Both the position numbers and the translations under genes were made by a program. Positions 8,653 to 18,216 of a stretch of 64,000 nucleotides of DNA are shown here, in pieces. Each line of letters opens with the position of its first letter. Position 1 is the first letter of the stretch. Source of the DNA: Pseudomonas synxantha BG33R (GTDB lineage: Bacteria > Pseudomonadota > Gammaproteobacteria > Pseudomonadales > Pseudomonadaceae). The notes below the pieces were generated by a model, which searched no databases, had not been told where the DNA came from, and saw nothing but the letters and a program-made list of their open reading frames with translations. The stretch lies in assembly GCF_000263715.2 (NCBI RefSeq), contig NZ_CM001514.1, positions 4,839,674 to 4,903,673 of the forward strand, read 5' to 3'.

Positions 8653-8878
8653 TATTATTGGTGTATGTTTTTAGGTGAATCTGGCGCTTTCAAGCAGGCC
8701 GAGACGTCACAAAGCGCGCCGAGAGTAGCAGCTTTGCCGAGGGCCGCCTAGAGCCAAAAGAGGGCCCTACAGTCATAAACATGACTCAAGAATATCCAAT
8801 GGTCACTTTTAGAGCAAAAATTCTATAACGCCAGAAATGGCTCTGGAACAGGCTCTCAAGGGCGAAAAATACACTGTG

Positions 8879-9413
8879 TGTGGCTTGCCTGCGATAGCCA
8901 TGGGTATCTACACAACTTTGGCATGGCCCTGAACCTGTGGCGAGGGAGCTTGCTCCCGTGGCGGCCTGACAGCCACCGACTATCTAAATGATGCGACGCG
9001 ATCCAAATGTGGGAGCTGGCTTGCCTGCGAAGGCGGCCTGACAGCCGACCAGGATGTTGGATCAGACCGAGTACATATCCGTTGCTGCGGTAACGGCCGC
9101 TTATGGTTTCGCTCTTACAGCGACTCACTTTTGGAGAGGCCCAAAAGTAAGCAAAAGGCCTTCGCCCCACCACTCGGCACCTCGCTCAGGCTCGGTGTGC
9201 CCCAAATCCCTGTCGAATTCCGGCCAGCGTGGTTTAACGGAGCGCCTCAGATCAAAAGCAGATCAAGAGCAAGATCAAGAGCGGCTCGCTTCGCATCGTG
9301 GTTACTGATGGTTGCTACGTCAGAGTTGTGTAGATACCCATGCTGCGATAGCGGTGGATCAGTCAATTCAACAGGTGACTGAAACACTGCTATCGCAGGC
9401 AAGCCAGCTCCCA
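8879..9413. repeat. Composite repeat: about 445-bp element nested between REP arms
   Basis: REP-type arms (GGCTTGCCTGCGATAG near 8882-8897 and its complement near 9391-9406) enclose a unit bounded by a perfect 19-bp inverted repeat (CATGGGTATCTACACAACT at 8899-8917, complement at 9324-9342). Inside are further REP copies (8937-8965, 9010-9050) and a stretch from about 9085 to 9250 that I recognise, from memory only, as resembling an intergenic sequence recurring in P. fluorescens-group genomes. No credible gene is present. This accounts for the 832-nt gap between fadD2 and fadD1. Confidence 0.65.
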
Positions 9414-9435
9414 CAGTTTTGTACCCTATTTCAAT

Positions 9436-11124
9436 TCAGGCGATGTCGCGAAGCTCGCGCCGCAGAATTTTCCCCACCGGCGTCATCGGCAAAGACTCCC
9501 TCAGCACAATGTGCTTGGGCACCTTGTACCCCGTGAAGTTGGCCTTGCAGTACGCCTTCAGCTCCTCAAGGCTCACCCCTTGGGCTCGCGCTACCACGAA
9601 CAGCTTCACCGCCTCCCCCGTGCGCTCGTCCGGCACGCCGATCACCGCGCAGCTGGCTACGGCCGGGTGGGCCATCACCACATCCTCGATTTCGTTGGGA
9701 TAGACATTGAAGCCGGAGACGATAATCAGGTCTTTCTTGCGATCAACAATGCTGACATAGCCGTCGGTGTCGATCACGGCAATGTCACCGGTCTTGAGCC
9801 AGCCTTCAGCGTCCAGGGTTTCGGCGGTGGCCTGGGGTTGCTGCCAGTACCCCTTCATCACCTGCGGGCCCTGGATGCACAGCTCGCCACGTTCGCCCAA
9901 CGGCAGTTCCTGCCCTGCATCATCAATCACCTTCATCGCCGTACCCGGCACCGGAATACCTACGGTCCCCAGGCGCGATAGACCGCCGTAAGGGTTGGTG
10001 CTGGCCACCGGTGAGGTTTCGGTGAGGCCGTAGCCTTCGCCGATGGAGCAACCGGTCAGCGCCTTCCACCGTTCCGCCGTGGCCTTGACCAGAGCGGTGC
10101 CGCCGGAGTTGGTGATCTTGAGATGGGAGAAATCCAGGCTCTTGAAATCCGGGTGGTCCATCAACGCCACAAACAGGGTGTTGAGCCCAAGCAGGCAGGA
10201 GAACCGCCACTGCTTTAGCTCCTTGATAAAGCCGCCAATGTCCCGTGGGTTGGTGATCAGCACGTTGTGGTTGCCGGACACCATCATGCACATGCAATTC
10301 GCCGTAAATGCATAGATATGGTACAGCGGCAGCGGTGCGATCATGACCTCCTGCCCTTCCTTGATCAGCGGGTGGCCGTCTTCACCCAGTTGCGACATGC
10401 ACGCCCGCACCTGCTGCATGTTCGCCACCAGGTTGCCATGGGTGAGCATCGCGCCCTTGGCCAGGCCGGTGGTCCCGCCGGTGTATTGCAGCACGGCGAT
10501 GTCCTCCAGGGTTACCGGATGGCGCGTCACCCCAAGGCCCGCGCCCATGCGCAACGCACGCTTGAACGACACGGCCCGTGGCAGGTGGTAGGCCGGGACC
10601 ATCTTCTTCACCTTGTCGACCACGGTGTTGACCAGCCAGCCTTTGGCGGCGGGCATGAAGTCACCCATCCTGGCTTCGATCAAGTAGTCGATCTCGGTGT
10701 CGGTGCAGACCTCCTGCACTCGCGAACCGAACAGGTTGAGGTACACCAGCGCCCGCACACCTGCGTCCTTGAACTGGTGGCGCATCTCACGAGGGGTGTA
10801 CAGCGGGTTGGTATTGACCACGATCAGCCCGGCGCGCAATGCGCCGAATACCGCAACCGGATAATGCAGCACATTAGGCATTTGCACCGCGATGCGCTCG
10901 CCAGGCTTGAGGTCGGTGTGCTGTTGCAGGTAACCGGCGAACGCCGCACTTTGGCGTTCAAGCTCGGCGTAGGTCAGGGTAATGCCCATGTTGCTGAACG
11001 CCGGACGGTCGGCAAAGGTCTTGCAGGAACGCTCGAAAACTTCGATCACCGACTTGTAGGTCGTGAGGTCGATGTCATTGGGAACGCCCGCCGCGCGTTT
11101 GTCATTCCAGAAATCAGGTTGCAT
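9436..11124 (-). CDS. fadD2: Long-chain-fatty-acid-CoA ligase FadD2
   Basis: A 562-residue paralogue of FadD1 with the same layout: AMP-binding P-loop YTGGTTGLAKGAML, acyl-CoA signature (GELCIQGPQVMKGYW, GWLKTGDIAVI) and C-terminal VGKILRREL. It performs ATP-dependent activation of fatty acids; in Pseudomonas the two FadD enzymes differ in chain-length preference and growth conditions. It is transcribed in the same direction as fadD1 and divergently from the alpha/beta hydrolase at 11335. The intervening 210 nt must hold both promoters; I could not identify a convincing PsrA box in it. Confidence 0.94.
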   Translation of the reverse strand: MQPDFWNDKRAAGVPNDIDLTTYKSVIEVFERSCKTFADRPAFSNMGITLTYAELERQSAAFAGYLQQHTDLKPGERIAVQMPNVLHYPVAVFGALRAGLIVVNTNPLYTPREMRHQFKDAGVRALVYLNLFGSRVQEVCTDTEIDYLIEARMGDFMPAAKGWLVNTVVDKVKKMVPAYHLPRAVSFKRALRMGAGLGVTRHPVTLEDIAVLQYTGGTTGLAKGAMLTHGNLVANMQQVRACMSQLGEDGHPLIKEGQEVMIAPLPLYHIYAFTANCMCMMVSGNHNVLITNPRDIGGFIKELKQWRFSCLLGLNTLFVALMDHPDFKSLDFSHLKITNSGGTALVKATAERWKALTGCSIGEGYGLTETSPVASTNPYGGLSRLGTVGIPVPGTAMKVIDDAGQELPLGERGELCIQGPQVMKGYWQQPQATAETLDAEGWLKTGDIAVIDTDGYVSIVDRKKDLIIVSGFNVYPNEIEDVVMAHPAVASCAVIGVPDERTGEAVKLFVVARAQGVSLEELKAYCKANFTGYKVPKHIVLRESLPMTPVGKILRRELRDIA

Positions 11125-11334
11125 TATTCTTGTCCTCTTACCTGAGTGTGTCCGGCCGCTTTAAGCGTTTATAAAAAGCGGAGCTTTGGGGACGTTAGCA
11201 GCTATGAGCAAACAGGCAAATACGCTAAATCGTGTCATTGATTGTATGAATCTTGCGTCTAACGTGTAGGCAGATACCCCGCAACTCTGCGAATGAGCTA
11301 TACACTCCAACGACCCTGAGCAAAGGAAGCCGCC

Positions 11335-12279
11335 ATGACCCACAGCACCTTCTGGCTGACCGCGAATGACCACAGCCGCCTGTACGTCAACCAATGGCTG
11401 CCAGACACCCCGCCCAAGGCGGTGGTGATGCTCTCCCACGGCATGGCCGAGCACAGTGGTCGTTATGCTCGCCTGGCCGACGCCTTGTGCAGCGCCGGCT
11501 ACGGGGTGTATGCGCTGGACCAGCGCGGCCATGGGCGTACTGCCGATGAGGGCACCCTGGGGCTGTACGCTGAAAAGGATGGCTGGAACAAAGTGGTCGG
11601 CGACCTGGCCAGCCTCAACCAGCATATCGGCCAGCAAAAACCGGACCTGCCGATTATTTTGCTCGGCCACAGCATGGGCAGCTACATCGCCCAGGGCTAT
11701 TTGCTGCACCACAGCGCCAGCCTGCATGGCGCGATTCTCAGCGGTTCGAATTTCCAGCCGGTAGCGCTGTATAGCGCGGCACGCCTGATCGCACGTATCG
11801 AACGAATGCGCCAGGGGTTGCGCGGCCGCAGTGCGTTGATCGAGTTCCTGTCATTCGGCTCGTTCAACAAAGCGTTCAAACCCAACCGCACCGCCTGCGA
11901 CTGGCTGAGCCGCGACCCGGACGAAGTCGACAAGTACATCAACGACCCGCTCTGCGGTTTTCGCTGCACCAACCAGTTGTGGATCGACCTGCTGGGCGGC
12001 TTGCAGCAAATCAGCAAAGCGTCCAATCTCGCGCAGATCGACCCGGGCCTGCCGATCCTGGTGATGGGCGGCGAATGTGATCCGGTAAGTGAAGGCAAGC
12101 GTCTCAAGGACTTGGCCCATGCCCTGCGTGAGGCCGGCTGCCAGAACATACAATTGAACCTCTACCCGCAGGCGCGGCATGAAGTATTCAACGAAACCAA
12201 CCGTGATGAAGTCACCGCCGACCTTCTGAGCTGGCTGGAACAGGCGCTGACGTTGCGCAGGCCAACCCGCTGCGAATAG
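11335..12279 (+). CDS. Alpha/beta hydrolase, monoacylglycerol lipase-like
   Basis: A 314-residue alpha/beta hydrolase of the lysophospholipase/monoglyceride lipase group. It has the oxyanion HG motif in SHGMAEHSGRY (34-44), the nucleophile elbow GHSMG with Ser113, a likely acid in GGECDPVSE and the catalytic His in ARHEVFNE near the C-terminus. There is no signal peptide, so it is cytoplasmic. AAAGGAAG precedes the ATG. The setting, between fadD2 and phaJ4, suggests it releases fatty acids from glycerides or thioesters for the neighbouring activation and hydration enzymes. The exact substrate is unproven. Confidence 0.88.
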   Translation: MTHSTFWLTANDHSRLYVNQWLPDTPPKAVVMLSHGMAEHSGRYARLADALCSAGYGVYALDQRGHGRTADEGTLGLYAEKDGWNKVVGDLASLNQHIGQQKPDLPIILLGHSMGSYIAQGYLLHHSASLHGAILSGSNFQPVALYSAARLIARIERMRQGLRGRSALIEFLSFGSFNKAFKPNRTACDWLSRDPDEVDKYINDPLCGFRCTNQLWIDLLGGLQQISKASNLAQIDPGLPILVMGGECDPVSEGKRLKDLAHALREAGCQNIQLNLYPQARHEVFNETNRDEVTADLLSWLEQALTLRRPTRCE

Positions 12280-12335
12280 TTTTTGCTTTAAAATCAGCCG
12301 ATTAATTACCGATAAGCCACAGGATGCACCTTTAG

Positions 12336-12806
12336 ATGACCCAGGTAACCAACACCCCGTACGAGGCGCTCGAAGTGGGCCAGACCGCCAGCTTCAGCAA
12401 GACCGTCGAAGAGCGTGATATCCAGTTGTTTGCCGCCATGTCCGGCGACCACAACCCGGTGCACCTGGATGCCGAATACGCCAAGGCAACCATGTTCAAG
12501 GAGCGCATCGCCCACGGCATGTTCAGCGGTGCGCTGATCAGTGCGGCCGTAGCCTGCGAGCTGCCTGGGCCGGGCACGATTTATATCGGCCAGCAGATGA
12601 CCTTTCAGAAACCGGTCAAGATTGGCGACACCCTTACCGTGCGCCTGGAAATCCTTGAAAAACTGCCGAAGTTTCGCGTACGCATCGCTACACGCGTATT
12701 CAACCAGCGTGATGAGTTGGTGGTAGATGGCGAGGCAGAGATTCTGGCGCCGCGCAAGCAGCAGGTGGTGACGTTGACCGAGTTGCCGCCGATCAGCATC
12801 GGCTGA
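12336..12806 (+). CDS. phaJ4: (R)-specific enoyl-CoA hydratase, MaoC/PhaJ4-type
   Basis: A 156-residue single hot-dog domain of the MaoC/hydratase 2 family. The catalytic signature is in FAAMSGDHNPVHLDAEYA with Asp38 and His43. PhaJ enzymes convert trans-2-enoyl-CoA from beta-oxidation into (R)-3-hydroxyacyl-CoA, the precursor for polyhydroxyalkanoate. The length (about 156) and its place beside fadD2-fadD1 and the lipase match PhaJ4 of other pseudomonads. It lies 56 nt after the hydrolase gene in the same direction, so the two may be co-transcribed. It is followed by a REPIN at 12842-12931. Confidence 0.85.
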   Translation: MTQVTNTPYEALEVGQTASFSKTVEERDIQLFAAMSGDHNPVHLDAEYAKATMFKERIAHGMFSGALISAAVACELPGPGTIYIGQQMTFQKPVKIGDTLTVRLEILEKLPKFRVRIATRVFNQRDELVVDGEAEILAPRKQQVVTLTELPPISIG

Positions 12807-12841
12807 GGCTGACTGCAATCTCAGCATTTACACAATACAAA

Positions 12842-12931
12842 TGTGGGAGGGGGCTTGCCCCCGATCGCGGTGAGTCAGTCACTCAATAGGTCGACTGACT
12901 TACCGCTATCGGGAGCAAGCCCCCTCCCACA
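12842..12931. repeat. REPIN (paired REP repeats)
   Basis: GTGGGAGGGGGCTTGCCCCCGAT and its near complement (ATCGGGAGCAAGCCCCCTCCCAC) face each other around a short spacer. It sits between the convergent phaJ4 and the PA2169-family gene and could act as a terminator or mRNA 3' stabiliser for both. Confidence 0.85.
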
Positions 12932-12949
12932 ATTGTTACTGTGCAGGTC

Positions 12950-13417
12950 TCAGGACTGAGCACGAGCCTGGTTACGCAGGGCTTTTACCTGGTCGTGGTT
13001 GCGCTGTACGCCGTGGTACTGACGCTCCACCAGGTCACGAATACCCAGCAGGTTGTGCTTGTTGATCTTCTCGATCGCTTCACGGTAAGCCTTCAGTGCG
13101 TGGTCTTCACCGCGCTCGGCTTCGTTCAATACCGCTTCTTCATCCTTGCCAGTGACCATCGACTTCACGTCGACCCAGCCACGGTGCAGAGCACCTGCTA
13201 CGCTGCCGGAATCTTCCGGATCGCCACCCAGGGCACGCACGGCGGTTTTCAATTCAGCGGCGGCAGTGGCGCAATCAGCAGAGCGCTTGGCAAACAGAGC
13301 CTTGAGTTCCGGATGCTTGATATCTTCAGCGCATTCCTTGAAACCCTTTTGGCCGTCGATGCTGGTTTCGATCAGGTCGTTCAGTACGGAGATCGATTCT
13401 TTATTGATGTCAGTCAT
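12950..13417 (-). CDS. PA2169-family four-helix-bundle protein (DUF2383)
   Basis: A 155-residue mainly helical, acidic protein whose N-terminal portion (DINKESISVLNDLIETSIDGQKGFKE, shown here in parts: SVLNDLIET, DGQKGF) matches the DUF2383/PA2169 family of ferritin-like four-helix bundles. These are small soluble proteins, often stress or stationary-phase induced; no reaction is established. There is no signal peptide or metal motif clear enough to claim catalysis. It is a single-gene unit, and the upstream region (13418-13621) is AT-rich, consistent with a promoter. AAGGAAT lies 6 nt before the ATG. Confidence 0.85.
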   Translation of the reverse strand: MTDINKESISVLNDLIETSIDGQKGFKECAEDIKHPELKALFAKRSADCATAAAELKTAVRALGGDPEDSGSVAGALHRGWVDVKSMVTGKDEEAVLNEAERGEDHALKAYREAIEKINKHNLLGIRDLVERQYHGVQRNHDQVKALRNQARAQS

Positions 13418-13621
13418 TTTTCAATTCCTTGTACGGGTTAGAAGGGTGTCTTGGTTATTGCAGCGCCCGTGCCAGGTTTTAAAAAACAAATTTATCTATT
13501 AATTTCAATAACTTAAGAAATATTGAACCATCTGTATGTGCGTTATTTGCATGATCTGTCATTTGGCCTTCATGCAGAATGCCTGTATTTTCGAAGACCT
13601 CGCCTCAATCCCGCGAAGCTC

Positions 13622-13858
13622 ATGAATCCTGAAAAACTCGAACTGCTGATCACCCGCGAAATGCCCTTCGGCAAATACAAGGGCCGGATCATCGCCGACC
13701 TGCCCGGCCCCTACCTGAACTGGTTTGCCCGTGAAGGTTTCCCCCATGGCGAATTGGGCGGTCTGCTGGCCTTGATGCAGGAAATCGACCACAACGGCCT
13801 GGCCGAACTGCTCGAACCACTGCGTGCCAAACACGGCAAACCCGCCCCCCGCCATTGA
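13622..13858 (+). CDS. DUF3820 family protein, 78 aa
   Basis: A 78-residue protein with the DUF3820 core MPFGKYKGRIIADLPGPYLN, a putative quorum-sensing-regulator-fold family often seen beside nucleic-acid enzymes and of unknown role. I chose the ATG at 13622 (MNPEKLELLI) because homology-like sequence begins there; an open frame extends 33 codons upstream but looks non-coding and lies in AT-rich DNA. It ends 10 nt before the aminotransferase-fold gene, so the two are probably translated from one transcript. Confidence 0.82.
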   Translation: MNPEKLELLITREMPFGKYKGRIIADLPGPYLNWFAREGFPHGELGGLLALMQEIDHNGLAELLEPLRAKHGKPAPRH

Positions 13859-13868
13859 GAGACTCGCC

Positions 13869-15044
13869 ATGCCAAGGAATGCCGACAACGAACGCCACTG
13901 GCACACCATCGCCCAGCGCTATGAGCTGCAACCCGGGCCGATCAACCTGGAAAACGGCTACTTCGGGCGTATGAGCCGTGCAGTGCAAGCGCAATACCTT
14001 GAGCACATCAGCTTTATCAACCGCAGCAACTCGGTACATGTGCGCCAACGTTTCGAGCAAGGTGAAAACGTCGAGATTCGCCGCACGCTGGCGGCATTGA
14101 TTGACGTCGACCCCGAGTCGATCGCCTTCACGCGCAACGCTACCGAAGCCTTACAGTCGCTGATCCGCAACTACAACCGCCTGCAACCCGGCGACCAGGT
14201 GCTGATCAGCGATTTGGAGTACGACACGGTCAAGGGCGCCATGCGCTGGCTTGCCGATGTTCGCGGCGTGGAGGTGATCGAGGTGTCACACACCCACCCG
14301 GCCAGTTTCGACAGCCTGGTGCAGACGTATAACGAGGCGTTCGCGCAGTATCCGCGCCTTAAACTGATGGCCCTGACGCATGTCACTCACCGCACCGGCC
14401 TGGTGATGCCCGTTGCGGCCATCGCCCAGGCTGCGCGGGAGCAGGGGATCGACGTGATCCTCGACGGCGCTCACGCCCTCGGCCAGATCGAGTTCAACCT
14501 CGCCGAACTGGGCATCCAATTTGCGGGCTTCAACCTGCACAAATGGATTGGCGCACCGCTGACGCTGGGCTTTATGTACATCGCCCCGGAACGCCTGGCC
14601 GATATCGACCCGGACATGGGCGAGTTTCACTACCCCGCCACTGACGTGCGCGCTCGTACGTCCTACAGCACACCCAACTTCCCAGCGCTGATGACTTTGC
14701 CGCTGGTATTTGAAGAGCATCGAGACCTGGGTGGCGCGGCGGCCAAGGGCGCACGGGTCAATTACCTGCGAGATCTGTGGGTAAGCCAGGTGAGGCCATT
14801 GGCGGGGATTGAAGTGCTGACGTCGGATGATCCGCGCTTGTATTGCGGCATCACTGCATTCAAGTTCATCGGGCGCGATCAGCAGTTAATGGTGGACAGG
14901 CTGCTCAAGGAATACGACCTGTTCACCACCACGCGAACAGGAGCGGCGTTTGGCACCTGTATTCGGGTGACGCCGGGGTTGGTGACAACGGCGGCGGATA
15001 TCGGCGTACTGGTCAACGCCATTACCGAGCTGAGCAAGGATTAA
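13869..15044 (+). CDS. Class V aminotransferase-fold PLP enzyme
   Basis: A 391-residue PLP-dependent enzyme of the class V (cysteine desulfurase/isopenicillin N epimerase-like) fold. Visible are the cofactor region TRNATEALQSL, the DGAHALGQIEFNL segment carrying the PLP aspartate, and the lysine in GFNLHKWIGAP that should form the Schiff base. Family members act as epimerases, desulfurases or lyases; the substrate here is not evident. The ATG at 13869 follows GAGAG from the end of the DUF3820 gene; an upstream in-frame ATG at 13824 would overlap that gene. No Cys loop typical of IscS is seen, so sulfur transfer is unlikely. Confidence 0.85.
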   Translation: MPRNADNERHWHTIAQRYELQPGPINLENGYFGRMSRAVQAQYLEHISFINRSNSVHVRQRFEQGENVEIRRTLAALIDVDPESIAFTRNATEALQSLIRNYNRLQPGDQVLISDLEYDTVKGAMRWLADVRGVEVIEVSHTHPASFDSLVQTYNEAFAQYPRLKLMALTHVTHRTGLVMPVAAIAQAAREQGIDVILDGAHALGQIEFNLAELGIQFAGFNLHKWIGAPLTLGFMYIAPERLADIDPDMGEFHYPATDVRARTSYSTPNFPALMTLPLVFEEHRDLGGAAAKGARVNYLRDLWVSQVRPLAGIEVLTSDDPRLYCGITAFKFIGRDQQLMVDRLLKEYDLFTTTRTGAAFGTCIRVTPGLVTTAADIGVLVNAITELSKD

Positions 15045-15080
15045 ACTGTTTTTTGGTGAGCCGGGGGATTTTCCAGAGGC

Positions 15081-15113
15081 AAAAAAAAGCGGCACACCGA
15101 CCAAGTGCACCGC
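15081..15113 (-). terminator. Terminator of zwf-pgl-eda operon
   Basis: On the minus strand a 9-bp stem (GCGGTGCAC/GTGTGCCGC, two G-U pairs) is followed by eight T, 44 nt after the eda stop codon. Confidence 0.8.
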
Positions 15114-15156
15114 AAAAATGCCGTTAAGCACAGCAACAACGATTCTGTAAATCCGC

Positions 15157-15822
15157 TCAGTCCAGCAGCGCCAGCGCCTGTGCGGTAACTTCCTGGATGC
15201 GTGCCCAGTCGCCGTTCCTGACCCACTCAGGATCAAGCATCCAGCTACCGCCCACGCACATCACGTTTTTCAACGCCATGTAGCTTTTGATATTGGCCGG
15301 GCCAACGCCGCCGGTCGGGCAGAATTTCACTTCGCCAAACGGGCCGCCCAGCGCCTTGATGGCCGCGACGCCGCCGCTGACTTCGGCCGGGAACAACTTG
15401 AAGCGGCGATAACCCAGGCCGTAGCCTTCCATGATGCCGGAGGCGTTGCTGATGCCTGGCAGCAGCGGGATCGGACTGTGTACCGAGGCTTCCAGCAGGT
15501 CGCGGGTAATGCCAGGGGTAACGATAAATTGCGAACCTGCCACTTCGGCCGCTTCGAGCATGTGACGATCAAGCACGGTACCGGCACCGGTGCACAGCTC
15601 AGGACGTTGCTCACGCAAGACCTGAATGGCCTTGAGGCCGAACTCGGAACGCAGGGTCACTTCCAACGCGGTCAAACCGCCAGCTGCCAGGGCATCGGCC
15701 AGCGGCAGGATGTCCTGCTCGCGGGCGATGGTAATCACCGGCAGGATCCGCGCCTTGGCGCAGAGGCTGTCGATCAAGGCAACTTTATCCGCCATGGACA
15801 CGGTCGGTTGAGGGCTTTTCAT
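15157..15822 (-). CDS. eda: KDPG aldolase
   Basis: A 221-residue class I aldolase that splits 2-keto-3-deoxy-6-phosphogluconate into pyruvate and glyceraldehyde-3-phosphate, the last step of the Entner-Doudoroff pathway. It has the glutamate in TALEVTLRS and the Schiff-base lysine in VKFCPTGGVG. I place the start at 15822 (MKSPQPTVS), preceded by AAGGAT; an ATG at 15843 overlaps the pgl stop codon (ATGA) and is the alternative. It is the third gene of zwf-pgl-eda, closely spaced. HexR control is expected through the zwf promoter. Confidence 0.95.
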   Translation of the reverse strand: MKSPQPTVSMADKVALIDSLCAKARILPVITIAREQDILPLADALAAGGLTALEVTLRSEFGLKAIQVLREQRPELCTGAGTVLDRHMLEAAEVAGSQFIVTPGITRDLLEASVHSPIPLLPGISNASGIMEGYGLGYRRFKLFPAEVSGGVAAIKALGGPFGEVKFCPTGGVGPANIKSYMALKNVMCVGGSWMLDPEWVRNGDWARIQEVTAQALALLD

Positions 15823-15839
15823 AGCGGCTGATCCTTGGC

Positions 15840-16553
15840 TCATGGGCACCAGTAAATCTCGAGAGTAGGTTGCAAAAACGCGCGAATCGGCATGGCAGCA
15901 ACATCGTCGCTGGCCAGCGCTGCGCTCAAGGTGGTCAATTTCGAACTGCCGGAAATCGACAGCACGGTGTAGTTGGCCGTCGCCAGCAGCGCACGACTCA
16001 TGGTCAGGCGCTGGTGCGGCACGGTTGGCGCCAGCATCGGCCAGCAACGGCGAGTACCGTCGGCCTTCAGTGCTTCTGCCAGGTTGGGGCTGTTGGGGAA
16101 CAGCGAGGCGGTGTGGCCGTCATCGCCCATGCCCAGCACCAGCACATCAATGCCGGGCAGTTCGGCCAGCAGGCGATCGGCCTGCTCGGCAGCGTCTTCA
16201 AGATTGGCCGTGGCGCTGTAAAGGCTGAGGAACTGGGCCTTGGCCGCCGGGCCTTGCAGCAGGTGCTTCTTCAACAAGCCGGCATTGCTGTCGGCATGCT
16301 CTACCGGCACCCAGCGTTCATCCGCAAGGGAGATGGTGACCTTGGACCAGTCCAGGCCCTGCTTGGCCAGGTTCTGGAAAAACGCCACGGGGCTGCGTCC
16401 ACCGGACACCACCAGCGTCGCCTCGCCACGGGCGCTGATGGCAGCGCGCAGTTGTTCGGCCACGTCATGGGCCAGGCCATCGGCCAGCAGCGTGGGCGTA
16501 CGGTACTCATGGGCAGTAACGCCCTGAGGCAGTTTCAATTCAGATATCGCCAT
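15840..16553 (-). CDS. pgl: 6-phosphogluconolactonase
   Basis: A 237-residue lactonase of the NagB/Pgl superfamily that hydrolyses 6-phosphogluconolactone, linking Zwf to the Entner-Doudoroff dehydratase. The sugar-phosphate loop [12 protein letters not shown] and the [10 protein letters not shown] and [16 protein letters not shown] motifs are all intact. The ATG at 16553 overlaps the end of zwf by 14 nt, indicating translational coupling; five upstream codons inside zwf are unlikely to be used. The length is normal. Confidence 0.95.
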   Translation of the reverse strand: MAISELKLPQGVTAHEYRTPTLLADGLAHDVAEQLRAAISARGEATLVVSGGRSPVAFFQNLAKQGLDWSKVTISLADERWVPVEHADSNAGLLKKHLLQGPAAKAQFLSLYSATANLEDAAEQADRLLAELPGIDVLVLGMGDDGHTASLFPNSPNLAEALKADGTRRCWPMLAPTVPHQRLTMSRALLATANYTVLSISGSSKLTTLSAALASDDVAAMPIRAFLQPTLEIYWCP

Positions 16554-18006
16554 ACCACGACCTCCCATCCCGCGTAATCAGTGCAATCGAGCTCATCGGC
16601 CCCCAGGACCCCGCCGCATACGGCTTGGGCGCATCACCGGACTTTTTCCAGCCGGCGATCAACTGGTCACACCACTTCCACGCGGCTTCGATTTCATCTT
16701 TGCGAACAAACAGGTTCTGATTGCCGCGCATCACTTCCAGCAACAACCGCTCGTAGGCATCCGGGATGCGTGCGCTGCGATAGGTGTCGGAAAAATTCAG
16801 TTGCAGTGGCCCGCTGCGCAGTTGCATGCCCTTGTCCAGGCCCTGCTCCTTGGTCATCACGCGCAAGGAAATACCTTCGTCCGGTTGCAGGCGAATGATC
16901 AGCTTGTTGCTGATCTGCAGGCGCTGCTCGGGGGCGAAGATGTAGTGGGACGGTTCCTTGAAATGGATGACAATCTGCGACAGCTTTTGCGGCATACGTT
17001 TGCCGGTACGCAGGTAGAACGGCACCCCGGCCCAACGCCAGTTGCGAATATCGGCACGCAGGGCGACGAAGGTTTCGGTGTCGCTCTGGGTGTTGGAATT
17101 GTCTTCTTCCAGATAACCCGGCACGGCTTTGCCCGCACTGTAGCCGGCAATGTATTGGCCGCGTACCACCTGGGTGGTCAGGCCCTCGGGGCTGATCGGC
17201 GCCAGGGCCTTGAGCACCTTGACCTTCTCGTCGCGGATACTGTCGGCGGACAGGTCGGCCGGCGGGTCCATGGCGATCAGGCACAGCAACTGCAGCAGGT
17301 GGTTCTGGATCATGTCGCGCAGCTGGCCGGCCTTGTCGAAGTAACCCCAACGGCCTTCGATGCCGACCTGCTCGGCCACGGTGATTTCCACGTGGGAAAT
17401 GTAGTTCTGGTTCCACTGGGTTTCGAACAAACTGTTGGCGAAACGCAGGGCGATCAGGTTCTGGACGGTTTCTTTGCCCAGGTAGTGGTCGATACGGTAG
17501 GTGCGGTTTTCCGGGAAAAACTGCGCCACGGCGTCGTTGACCTTGCGCGAGGATTCCAGGTCCGAACCGATGGGCTTTTCCAGGACCACGCGGGTGTTTT
17601 CCGCCAGGCCCACCTTGGACAGGTTCTCGCAGATAGCCCCGTACACCGCCGCAGGGGTGGCGAAGTAGGCGATCAGGCGTTGCTCGCTGCCGACCTTCTC
17701 GGCAAGGGCGACGTAGTCGTCAGCCTTCATGAAGTCGACATGCACGTAGGCCAGGCGCGCAAGGAAGCGCACGGCCACGGCTTCGTCGAGTTCCTTGCCG
17801 ACGTATTTACGCAATTCTTTTTCGATATGGGCCAGGTGTTGCTGCTCGCTGCCGGCTTCACGGGCCAGGGCCAGGATGCGCGTATCGTCGTGCAGCAGCC
17901 CGGCGCCATCGAGTTGATAGAGGGCAGGAAATAACTTGCGCAGCGCCAGATCACCCAAGGCGCCAAACAGGGCAAAGGTGCAGGGTTCTACGGTTATCGA
18001 AGGCAT
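16540..18006 (-). CDS. zwf: Glucose-6-phosphate 1-dehydrogenase
   Basis: A 488-residue enzyme that oxidises glucose-6-phosphate to the lactone with NAD(P)+. It has the nucleotide-binding start [12 protein letters not shown], the catalytic [13 protein letters not shown] motif and the EKPIGSDL segment. The length matches bacterial Zwf. It heads zwf-pgl-eda and is divergent from hexR, with a candidate HexR site between them. The leader holds AAGAACAA 8 nt before the ATG, which fits the Hfq/Crc motif loosely. Confidence 0.97.
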   Translation of the reverse strand: MPSITVEPCTFALFGALGDLALRKLFPALYQLDGAGLLHDDTRILALAREAGSEQQHLAHIEKELRKYVGKELDEAVAVRFLARLAYVHVDFMKADDYVALAEKVGSEQRLIAYFATPAAVYGAICENLSKVGLAENTRVVLEKPIGSDLESSRKVNDAVAQFFPENRTYRIDHYLGKETVQNLIALRFANSLFETQWNQNYISHVEITVAEQVGIEGRWGYFDKAGQLRDMIQNHLLQLLCLIAMDPPADLSADSIRDEKVKVLKALAPISPEGLTTQVVRGQYIAGYSAGKAVPGYLEEDNSNTQSDTETFVALRADIRNWRWAGVPFYLRTGKRMPQKLSQIVIHFKEPSHYIFAPEQRLQISNKLIIRLQPDEGISLRVMTKEQGLDKGMQLRSGPLQLNFSDTYRSARIPDAYERLLLEVMRGNQNLFVRKDEIEAAWKWCDQLIAGWKKSGDAPKPYAAGSWGPMSSIALITRDGRSWYGDI

Positions 18007-18071
18007 GATGTTTGTTCTTTTATCAAGTTAAGCTACAAATACCTTTTTTCAAGGCATCACTCAAGGAAAAA

Positions 18072-18090
18072 TGTAGTAATAACCACAACA
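18072..18090. promoter_or_regulatory. Candidate HexR operator
   Basis: TGTAGT-N7-ACAACA is an imperfect inverted repeat in the zwf-hexR divergent region. It resembles the TTGT-N7/8-ACAA type sites reported for Pseudomonas HexR upstream of zwf. Position and symmetry support it; the exact match to the consensus is partial. Confidence 0.6.
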
Positions 18091-18216
18091 TTTTCCGGAA
18101 ATACGCATTGCGAGTGGTGGTGTTCAGCTACCCTCAGTAGGATAGGCCACCGCGAAAAGCCAGTCGTCGATTGGTTGCCGCCCTTTATTTGCATCGTCGC
18201 CCGAAGGAAAGACTGA

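Noticed and set aside
7050..8678. Long open frame antisense to fadD1
   Set aside because: Shadow of the FadD coding sequence; no ribosome site or recognisable domain.
8879..9413. CRISPR array
   Set aside because: The repeats are inverted REP copies with irregular spacing, not direct repeats with equal-length spacers, and no cas gene is present.
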